Positions 35,447 through 42,648 of a stretch of 64,000 nucleotides of DNA are shown one piece after another; the stretch's first letter is position 1; each line of letters opens with the position of its first letter. A program made the translations under genes and the position numbers. Below the pieces are notes generated by a model. That model was not told where the DNA came from and did not search any database. It was given only the letters and a program-made list of their open reading frames with translations. The stretch covers positions 2,613,001-2,677,000 of the forward strand of contig NZ_CP114871.1 in assembly GCF_027474405.1 (NCBI RefSeq), read 5' to 3'. The stretch comes from Caulobacter sp. NIBR2454. Its GTDB lineage: Bacteria > Pseudomonadota > Alphaproteobacteria > Caulobacterales > Caulobacteraceae.

Positions 35447-37222
35447 ATGAAACAGTTTCTTCTGACCGTCGCCGGCGTGTTCGTGGGCCTGGCCCTGTTC
35501 CTGATCGGGATTCCATTCCTGCTGATCGTCTTGGCCGCTGGCGCGGCGGCGCCGCCGGCCACGCCGACCCACGCCGTGGTCTCGCTGGACCTGCGCCAGG
35601 GGATGAGCGACCAGGACAGCATGACCGCCCTGGCGGTGCTGGGCGGGCGTCCGTCGGTCATCTCGACCATCGAGACCCTGCGGCGCGCCGAAAGGGACGA
35701 CAAGGTCGAGGGCCTGTTCGTGCGCCTGCCCGAGGGCGGCATGACCCCCGCGGCCGCCGACGAGCTGCGCGGCGCGTTCAAACGCCTGCGCGCCGCCGGC
35801 AAGAGCGTGATCGTCCACAGCCAGGGGCTCTATCCCTCGGGCATTGTCACATCGACCTACATGGTCGGCGCGTCGGCCGACGAACTATGGATGCAGCCGG
35901 GCGCGCCGTTCCAGGCGACGGGCATCTTCGCCGAGGACGTCTTCCTCAAGCGCCTGTTCGACAAGTATGGCGTCAAGGCCGAGTTCGCCCAGCGCTCGGA
36001 ATACAAGACCGCCATCAACCCCTACCTCTACGACGACTACACCCCCGCCCACCGCGAGTCGCAGCTGGGGTGGATGACTTCGGTCTATGAGAGCGCCCTG
36101 ACCGCCGTCGCGGCGGACCGCAAGAAGGACGTCGCCGTCCTGCGCCGCACCATCGAGGCCGGCCCTTATATGGCCGCGGACGCCCTGACCCTGGGTCTGA
36201 TCGACAAGGTCGGCCAGGTGAAGGAAGCCGAGGCCCAGGCCCTCAAGCGCGCCGGCAAGGGCGCTGTGCTGGTGGAGTTCGACGACTACGCCGCCCGCGC
36301 CCGCCGCAACGCCCCGACCCTGGGCGGATCGGCCATCGCGGTGATCGGCGCCGAGGGTCCGATCATGACCGGCACCGGCGACCGGGGCAGCCCCTTCTCG
36401 ACCGATCAGGTCATCTATTCCGACGACGTGGCCAAGGCCTTCTACCAGGCCATCGCCGACGACGAGGTCAAGGCCATCGTCTTTCGCGTCTCGTCGCCCG
36501 GCGGGTCCAGCACAGCGTCCGAACAGATCCTGGCGGCCGTGCGCGCGGCCAAGGCGGCGGGCAAGCCGGTGGTGGTCTCCATGGGCGCCTATGCGGCGTC
36601 CGGCGGCTACTGGATCGCGTCGGAGGCCTCGTCGATCGTCAGCCAGCCCAGCACCCTCACCGGCTCCATCGGCGTGTACGGCGGCAAGTTCGCCGTGGGC
36701 GAGGGTCTGGCCCGCTTTGGCGTCGACGCCCGTGAGCTGACCGTCGGCGGCGAGTACGCCGGAACCAACGCCATGGGCGAGGCCTGGAGCCCCGCCCAGC
36801 GCGCCGGCTATGAACGCTGGATCAGCGGAACCTATAGCGACTTCATCGAGCGGGTGTCCCGTGGCCGCAAGCTGCCGGCCGACCGCGTGGCGGAGATCGC
36901 CAAGGGTCGCGTCTGGACCGGCGCCCAGGCCAAGGACCTGGGTCTGGTCGATCAGATCGGCGGCTTCTATGACGCGGTCGAGCAAGCCAAGACTCTGGCC
37001 AAGCTGAAGGGGGACGTGCGCCTCAAGCGCGTGGGCGGCCCCAAGAGCGCCTTCGAGGCCCTGGAGCGCGCCTTTGGCGTCAGCGCCGACAGCGCCCGCG
37101 CCGTGGCCGCCGCCGGCTGGCTGCTGGGCGACCCGCGGGCCGAGGCGGTCATGGACCAGATGCTGGACGCCCGCCTGCGCGGCCAGGGCGCGACCGTTCT
37201 GGCCCCCCGGATGGTGGACTGA
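35447..37222 (+). CDS. sppA: signal peptide peptidase SppA, 67-kDa type
   Basis: A 591-residue inner-membrane protease that degrades cleaved signal peptides. A single N-terminal membrane segment (FLLTVAGVFVGLALFLIGIP) anchors it, with the body in the periplasm. The two SppA halves are present; the catalytic dyad is Lys187 (SEYKTAI) in the first half and Ser385 (AASGGYW) in the second. GSIGVYGGKFAVGEGLARFG is typical of the second half. The ATG was chosen over the TTG just before it, with AGGA upstream. A strong terminator follows. Confidence 0.93.
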   Translation: MKQFLLTVAGVFVGLALFLIGIPFLLIVLAAGAAAPPATPTHAVVSLDLRQGMSDQDSMTALAVLGGRPSVISTIETLRRAERDDKVEGLFVRLPEGGMTPAAADELRGAFKRLRAAGKSVIVHSQGLYPSGIVTSTYMVGASADELWMQPGAPFQATGIFAEDVFLKRLFDKYGVKAEFAQRSEYKTAINPYLYDDYTPAHRESQLGWMTSVYESALTAVAADRKKDVAVLRRTIEAGPYMAADALTLGLIDKVGQVKEAEAQALKRAGKGAVLVEFDDYAARARRNAPTLGGSAIAVIGAEGPIMTGTGDRGSPFSTDQVIYSDDVAKAFYQAIADDEVKAIVFRVSSPGGSSTASEQILAAVRAAKAAGKPVVVSMGAYAASGGYWIASEASSIVSQPSTLTGSIGVYGGKFAVGEGLARFGVDARELTVGGEYAGTNAMGEAWSPAQRAGYERWISGTYSDFIERVSRGRKLPADRVAEIAKGRVWTGAQAKDLGLVDQIGGFYDAVEQAKTLAKLKGDVRLKRVGGPKSAFEALERAFGVSADSARAVAAAGWLLGDPRAEAVMDQMLDARLRGQGATVLAPRMVD

Positions 37223-37232
37223 CGCCCATAAA

Positions 37233-37259
37233 GAAAGCCGGCCCAGAAGGCCGGCTTTC
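37233..37259 (+). terminator. terminator after sppA
   Basis: Perfect stem GAAAGCCGGCC / GGCCGGCTTTC with a 5-base loop. It lies between convergent genes and could also act on the minus strand, where it follows the S-layer-like gene by about 70 bp. Confidence 0.75.
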
Positions 37260-37330
37260 CCACCGTGGCGTTGAGCTAGGGGACCCGCCGCCCGATGTCA
37301 GCGCCATTCGACGCTGGTCTGGGACGGCGG

Positions 37331-39319
37331 TCAGGCGCCGGTGATGGCGTCGTCGGTGATGCGAAGCTCGTCCAGCGAGACGCCGACGAGTTTGACGTAC
37401 CAGTCGTCGAAGGCATTGCCGGCGGTCGCGTTGCCGTAGATGAAGACGCCGGAGCCATCCGCGGCCTCAAAAGCGGTGAAGCTGTCGTTCGCCTGCCCGG
37501 CAAGCTCCTCATGCACCTTGGCGAATTGCGCTTCGTCGGTCTCCGCAACGCCGATAAAGAAGCCGGCGGACAGGGCGCGATAGCCGCTGAAGGCGGACAT
37601 CACGATCGCGTCTTCATCGACGTCGAAGTCGGTTATCTGGGTCAGCGTTTCAAACATGCCGTCGGCGCCGAACTCGCCGATGTTGAAGCTGCTGTCGGCG
37701 TCGATAGTGACGGTGTCATCGCCAGCGCCCAAGGTTACCGCGACCTGGCCGTCGAAGATTAGGCCCAGGCTATCGTCTCCGCCGCCCAAGAGGAGCGTGG
37801 TCTCCGTCTCCTGGGAAGCCACATAGAAAAGGCTGACGTCCTTGTTGACCGCCGACAGGTCGATGGTCCGCTCGTCGCCGCCCAACTCCACTATGCCCAG
37901 GTTGAGCGAGTAGTTTCCCTTCACCACCAGCGTGGACGCCGAAATGTCGATCCCGCCCACGGTGGCGGCGCGCGTTGCGACCAGGGTCAGCGTGTCTTCG
38001 AGATCGCCGGCGGCCGCGATCCGGCCAAGCTTTGAAGCGCCTAGGGTGATCGCGCCGCTTTCGGAGGCGTACTCGATGAAGATACCGCCCTCGCCCGCGA
38101 AGGTGACGGCCACATCGTCGTCGAGATTCAGGACCTCGATCTCGCTGGCGGCGTCAGGCTTGATGGTCAGCGTCTTCACGTCGCTGAACGAGTCGAAGTC
38201 GATTGTGGCTGTGCCGGTGTCGATCACGACGTTTTCGAAGCCGCGGATGGTGCTCCAGTCGCTGACGGACCCATCCAGCGTCAGGGTGTCTGTCCCCGCG
38301 CCGCCGTCGATGATCGTGGTCTCATGCTCGCTCAAAAGAATCCAGGCGTTGTCATTTCCACCGCCGAGGTCGATGGCCAGGGTCTTGCCTGGGAAGCCGT
38401 CCACCTGGACGAAATCTGTCGCGGTCCCCAGTCTGTCGGCACCATTGCCGGTGTTCAGGAAGGTGTCGCCCAGTGCGCTCGGCCCGAACTCACCGGTGGC
38501 TGTGTCGTCATTGTCTGTGAATTGACCCGGCGCCACGTCGTACGAGGCGTCAAAGTCCAGCACCACCGCGTTCCCCGGGATTCCCGGGCCGCCGCTTCCG
38601 CCGCCGCTGGTGACGTAGTCGTTGAGATCGGCGTTGAAGTCCGCCTCGCCGTCGTCGGCCAGGTCCAGGTAGAAGTTGCTGACGCCGTTGGAGTAGACGC
38701 CGACCTTGGCCTTCACGGCCTCGGCCATGATGTAGCCGACCATGGCGGCCTTCACCGCCAAGCCGTCTTGTTGAGGGATCGGCGCACCGGGCGGCGGGGC
38801 GGGATAGACGATGCTGGCGAAGTAATTCGCGCGGCCGACGATGCTGCCGATCGCGGCCTGCACATCGATGCCGGCGTCCTGCGCCTGGGCGATGCCGATG
38901 ATCTCGTTGTAGGCGACCTCGACCGCCTCGCGCATGCTCAAGGCGCCGTACTTGGCCTGGAAGGCGGTCTTGCCCTCACCATTGATGCCGAGATTGACGG
39001 CGAAGTTGATGAAGCGGTTCTCGAAATTGAAGCCCTGGAAGTAGGCGTCATTCAGGTCCGAAACGTTGTCCGTGCTGCTGACCAAGTAGTCGAAGCCCGC
39101 CTCGGTCGGCAGCTTGCCGGTGAAGAACTGGTAGGTCAGGGCCGCCACCGTGGTCGTGCCGTCCGCCTGCTTCAGGACATAGGCATAGGCCTGGTCGTCG
39201 GTGATCACTCCGTTCTGGCTCGCGACCGCCATGTCCGACAAGATCAGCTTTTGCGCCGTGTTCGGCGGGGTGCGGGTGACGACTTCGTAAGCGGCTTCGA
39301 GTTCGGCGACGGTGGCCAT
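37331..39319 (-). CDS. RsaA-like S-layer/RTX protein with N-terminal anchor module
   Basis: A 662-residue protein without a signal peptide. Residues about 1-225 (YQFFTGKLPTEAG, SDLNDAYF, ENRFINFAVNLG) closely resemble the LPS-anchoring N-terminus of Caulobacter RsaA and the C-terminal module of the two giants in this window. The middle and end hold RTX-like calcium-binding repeats (LGGGNDNAW, DGGAGTDTL, LGGGDDSLG, LGAGDDTV). The C-terminal end (FDDWYVKLVGVSLDELRITD) resembles type I secretion signals. RsaA itself is about 1026 residues, so this is shorter. Likely a secreted surface protein, perhaps a minor coat protein. No rsaDEF exporter is in the window. Upstream GGAGACC sets the start. Confidence 0.82.
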   Translation of the reverse strand: MATVAELEAAYEVVTRTPPNTAQKLILSDMAVASQNGVITDDQAYAYVLKQADGTTTVAALTYQFFTGKLPTEAGFDYLVSSTDNVSDLNDAYFQGFNFENRFINFAVNLGINGEGKTAFQAKYGALSMREAVEVAYNEIIGIAQAQDAGIDVQAAIGSIVGRANYFASIVYPAPPPGAPIPQQDGLAVKAAMVGYIMAEAVKAKVGVYSNGVSNFYLDLADDGEADFNADLNDYVTSGGGSGGPGIPGNAVVLDFDASYDVAPGQFTDNDDTATGEFGPSALGDTFLNTGNGADRLGTATDFVQVDGFPGKTLAIDLGGGNDNAWILLSEHETTIIDGGAGTDTLTLDGSVSDWSTIRGFENVVIDTGTATIDFDSFSDVKTLTIKPDAASEIEVLNLDDDVAVTFAGEGGIFIEYASESGAITLGASKLGRIAAAGDLEDTLTLVATRAATVGGIDISASTLVVKGNYSLNLGIVELGGDERTIDLSAVNKDVSLFYVASQETETTLLLGGGDDSLGLIFDGQVAVTLGAGDDTVTIDADSSFNIGEFGADGMFETLTQITDFDVDEDAIVMSAFSGYRALSAGFFIGVAETDEAQFAKVHEELAGQANDSFTAFEAADGSGVFIYGNATAGNAFDDWYVKLVGVSLDELRITDDAITGA

Positions 39320-39407
39320 GGGGAGGTCTCCGGGGCAAGAAATGCACGCGCGAAGAACCCCGCGCGAACCGGAAGCTCTAAATGGATGCGCCCTGCGCAG
39401 ACCACGG

Positions 39408-39458
39408 CATTTAGCGCACGATTATCCTTATATTTCAGCCGCTTGATCTATCGTGCGC
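39408..39458 (-). promoter_or_regulatory. upstream element of the RsaA-like gene shared with a receptor gene
   Basis: On the minus strand, CTAAATG about 90 bp before the gene, with the GCGCACGAT / ATCGTGCGC inverted repeat (27-nt loop) around it. The TATATTT..CTTGA..ATC.TGCGC part is also found upstream of the first receptor gene with about 22 of 31 bases the same. Confidence 0.45.
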
Positions 39459-39493
39459 AAAGCCTGCGCCGGTTGCGCTGGAGCGGCGCATGA

Positions 39494-39522
39494 AAACGGC
39501 GGGCCCGTTTGGACCCGCCGTT
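39494..39522 (-). terminator. terminator of the first TonB receptor gene
   Basis: Stem AACGGCGGGTCC / GGGCCCGCCGTT with an AAAC loop, followed by TTCATG, 23 bp past the stop. Confidence 0.75.
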
Positions 39523-39544
39523 CCAAGGCGTTCGTAGCGCTGGC

Positions 39545-42358
39545 TTAGAACCGCAGCTTGGCGCCCACGAAGTAGTTGCGACCCACGATGTCGTAGGTGT
39601 TGGGGTCGGTGTTGCCGTCGTTGGAGTTGTCGAACACCGGAGGCTTCTTGTTGGTCAGATTGCGGATGCCGCCGGTGAGCTCGACCTTCTCAGTGACGGT
39701 CCAACGGGCCGAGACGTCGTGGTAGATGTAGGTCTTGACGCCGCTATAGCCGCCGTCCTCGAACTCCGGAATGTTGCCCTGGTTGTCGAGGGAGTCGATG
39801 TACGTGCCCGTATAGGACAGGCGAACCGGACCCACATCATAGCCCATCCGCAGAGAGGCCTTCCATTCCGGCAGGGTGGTCGAGATGTTGTAGAAACCTG
39901 TGGTGCCGGAGTAGTCGATGCCGTCCAGAGACCAGTCTCGCAGCCAGGTCACATTGAGATCGAAGGCCAGCTTTTCGCCCCAGATTCCACCAGCCCACGG
40001 CACGTTCCATCCGTAGTTGACGGCGAAGTCGACACCCTTGGTCCGCAGTGCGGAGACGTTACCGGTGGGAGCCCGGACCTTCAGCTGGCTGGACGCGTCA
40101 CGATAGATCAGCGGCAGGCCGAGCGCCTGGCTGAAACAGGCGTCGGACGTCAGGTCGGCGCTGTCGAAACAGGCCCCGACGATGCCGCTGACGCCGCCGC
40201 TGATGGTGCCGATGAAGCCCTTCACCTCGATGTCGTAGTAATCGACCGTGGCGGTCAGACCAGGAGCGAAAGTGGGCTGCCAGACAAGGCCGGCGGTCAG
40301 GGTGTCGGACTTCTCCTCGTCCAGGTCCGGATTGCCGAACGAGAAGAACTCGGTCTGGGTGTTCTGGTTGACGAAGCCCACGGTCACCGGATCGAAGCCC
40401 AGCTGCGTGGTGCAGAAGGCGCGGACGGCCGGTGTCAGGGTCCGCGCCGCGCCGGTGGTCAGGTTCACGGTCGAGCACGGGTCGGGGCTGTTGGAGAAGC
40501 CTTGGTCGCCGGCCTGGAACTGTTCGAAAACCGACGGCGCGCGGCTGGCGTGCTGGAACATGCCGCGCACGCGCAGTTGGTCGATCGGCTTATATTCCAG
40601 TCCCACCTTGTAGCTGTAGACGCTGCCCACCGACGAGTAGTCCGAATAGCGTGCGCCTAGCTCCAGGCCCAGATATTCGACGCCGGTGACGCCGGACACC
40701 AGTGGGACCATGGCTTCCGCATAGAGTTCCTTGACGCTAGTGCTGCCGCCCACCGGCTTTTCGGCGTTGAAGCCGAAGATGTCGCCAGCGGCCTTGGCCG
40801 CGTCGGGCGTGTACTGCAGCTCGTCCTTGCGCCATTCGGCGCCGATCGCGACGGCGAGGTCCCCCGCCGGCAGTTTGAACAGCGGGCCGGAGACGAAGGC
40901 CGAGGCGGTGTTCCGTTCGAACACCGTCTTGTCGGTGAAGTTCAAGCGGATGAAGTTCGCGGCCGCCGGGGTGATGGTCCCCTCCCCGAACATATTGAGC
41001 GGCACACAACCGGGGAAGATCGCCAGTGACGACGGCGCGCATGTCGTGGCCGTGCCGCCCGCGGCGATAGCCGCCGCCACCTTCGAGCGTGAGACGTCGT
41101 TCTGGATGCCGGAGCGGAACTCCGTGCGGCCGTGGCTGTAGAAGGCTTCAGCCCGCCAGTCCGAGCCCAGGTCGGCCTTCAGCCCGACATTGGCCAGGTA
41201 CATGTCGGAGTCGCGCTCGTCGATACGCGGTCCGACCTCGACCATGCGGCGGTCGAAGAACATAGGCGCGGTGGGGTTTGGACGAGTGGCCAGCAGAGTG
41301 GCCAGTTGCGGCGTGACGAATGCGTTGTTGTACGGAATCTGAATTCCGGTCGCGGGCGTCGGGGCCAACTGCGCGGCGTTGCGGCTGTCGGTGTAGAAGA
41401 GCTCGCCCACGAACTCGATGCTGTCGGTCAGGTCATAACGGCCCATGACAACGGTGTTGAAACGCTTGCCCGGCGACAGGATGTTATTGACCGGCGTGAA
41501 GTCGTACCGGTCGCTGGTCGGGCCAAGGCCGAAGTCGTTGACGAACGGACGTGGCGTGCCGTTGCTGTTGAACGAATAGCGGATGTTCTGGGCGCTGCCG
41601 GTCGAGCCGCCGAATGGGTTGGTCGCGATAGCGTTCAGGCCCCCGCGGATGCCCGTCCCCGAACCGCCGGCGTTGGAGGTCGTCAGGTAGGGCCGGTCGC
41701 TGTTCGGCAGGATGCGGTTGCGGTCATAGAGGTTGACGTAAGCCGTGACATTGCCGCGACCATCGGGGGAATTGGCCCCGACCATGACATAGGCGTTGGT
41801 GGTCTCGCCGTCGCCAAACTTGCTGACGCCGTACTGGCCGCCGACCTCGACCCCTTCGAAGTTGTTCTTCAGCACGAAGTTCACAACACCGGCCAAGGCG
41901 TCGGAGCCGTACACCGCCGAGGCGCCGCCCGTGACGACCTCAACCCGCTCGATCAGGGCGGTGGGAATGTTGTTGAGATCGACCGCGTTCAGCTTGGTCG
42001 CCGGGTTCATGCGGCGGCCGTTGACCAGCACCAGGGTCCGCGTCGAGCCAAGGCCGCGCAGATCGACCGTGGCGGTGCCGTCGGACGGGTTATTGGAGGC
42101 GGCGGACAGGCCCGGCACCACCTGCGGCAGGCGGTTGAGGAATTCCTCGGTCGTGGTCGAGCCGACGGCCTGGATGGCTTCGGCGGTGACCGTCGAGACC
42201 GGGCTGTTGGCGATATAGTCCTGACGCGCGATCCGCGAGCCGGTGATGATCACCTCCTCGACCGTGGCGTCCTGGGCGAAGGCCGGGGCCGAGAGGGCCG
42301 CGACGGCGCAGATCATCGACGACGCCAAAAGGCGCGTGCGCATGGTGTTGTGTTGCAA
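39545..42358 (-). CDS. TonB-dependent receptor (tandem paralog 1)
   Basis: A 937-residue outer-membrane transporter. It starts with a TTG after GGAGGG. The signal peptide (RTRLLASSMICAVAALSAPA) ends near AFAQ; then VEEVIITGSRI (TonB box area), plug (TTTEEFLNRLPQVVPGLSAA, LRGLGSTRTLVLVNGRRM, GGASAVYGSDALAGVVNFVL) and barrel ending in NYFVGAKLRF. It is about four-fifths identical by eye to the next receptor, so the pair arose by tandem duplication. Substrate unknown; no transport partner genes are nearby. Confidence 0.9.
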   Translation of the reverse strand: MQHNTMRTRLLASSMICAVAALSAPAFAQDATVEEVIITGSRIARQDYIANSPVSTVTAEAIQAVGSTTTEEFLNRLPQVVPGLSAASNNPSDGTATVDLRGLGSTRTLVLVNGRRMNPATKLNAVDLNNIPTALIERVEVVTGGASAVYGSDALAGVVNFVLKNNFEGVEVGGQYGVSKFGDGETTNAYVMVGANSPDGRGNVTAYVNLYDRNRILPNSDRPYLTTSNAGGSGTGIRGGLNAIATNPFGGSTGSAQNIRYSFNSNGTPRPFVNDFGLGPTSDRYDFTPVNNILSPGKRFNTVVMGRYDLTDSIEFVGELFYTDSRNAAQLAPTPATGIQIPYNNAFVTPQLATLLATRPNPTAPMFFDRRMVEVGPRIDERDSDMYLANVGLKADLGSDWRAEAFYSHGRTEFRSGIQNDVSRSKVAAAIAAGGTATTCAPSSLAIFPGCVPLNMFGEGTITPAAANFIRLNFTDKTVFERNTASAFVSGPLFKLPAGDLAVAIGAEWRKDELQYTPDAAKAAGDIFGFNAEKPVGGSTSVKELYAEAMVPLVSGVTGVEYLGLELGARYSDYSSVGSVYSYKVGLEYKPIDQLRVRGMFQHASRAPSVFEQFQAGDQGFSNSPDPCSTVNLTTGAARTLTPAVRAFCTTQLGFDPVTVGFVNQNTQTEFFSFGNPDLDEEKSDTLTAGLVWQPTFAPGLTATVDYYDIEVKGFIGTISGGVSGIVGACFDSADLTSDACFSQALGLPLIYRDASSQLKVRAPTGNVSALRTKGVDFAVNYGWNVPWAGGIWGEKLAFDLNVTWLRDWSLDGIDYSGTTGFYNISTTLPEWKASLRMGYDVGPVRLSYTGTYIDSLDNQGNIPEFEDGGYSGVKTYIYHDVSARWTVTEKVELTGGIRNLTNKKPPVFDNSNDGNTDPNTYDIVGRNYFVGAKLRF

Positions 42359-42512
42359 GTTCTTGATCCCTCCGGCGGCCGGTCGCCCGGGCCGCTCCCC
42401 TGTTGAGGCGGAGCACGAGGCCCCGCCGAAGCACGAAGGGACAGGCGCGGAACGCCTACCCTGCAGGGAGGGCTAAGACCTTCACCAGCGCCGGTACACG
42501 GCATTGGCGACA

Positions 42513-42519
42513 CATTTAG
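42513..42519 (-). promoter_or_regulatory. CTAAATG element upstream of receptor 1
   Basis: CTAAATG on the minus strand about 155 bp before the start codon, the same distance as in receptor 2. It may be a -10-like element. Confidence 0.35.
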
Positions 42520-42595
42520 TCATATATTTGAAGCACTTGACTGATCTTGCGCTGAATATCGCCATCGAGCGCAACGAGCCTTCGGCAAATAAAAA

Positions 42596-42621
42596 GGCGG
42601 CGGATCCGAAGATCCGCCGCC
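42596..42621 (-). terminator. terminator of the second TonB receptor gene
   Basis: Perfect stem GGCGGCGGATC / GATCCGCCGCC with a 4-base loop and a TTTTTATTT tail on the minus strand. This one is a textbook terminator. Confidence 0.88.
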
Positions 42622-42648
42622 CAAAACCGACCTTGCGGTCAGCCCGTC

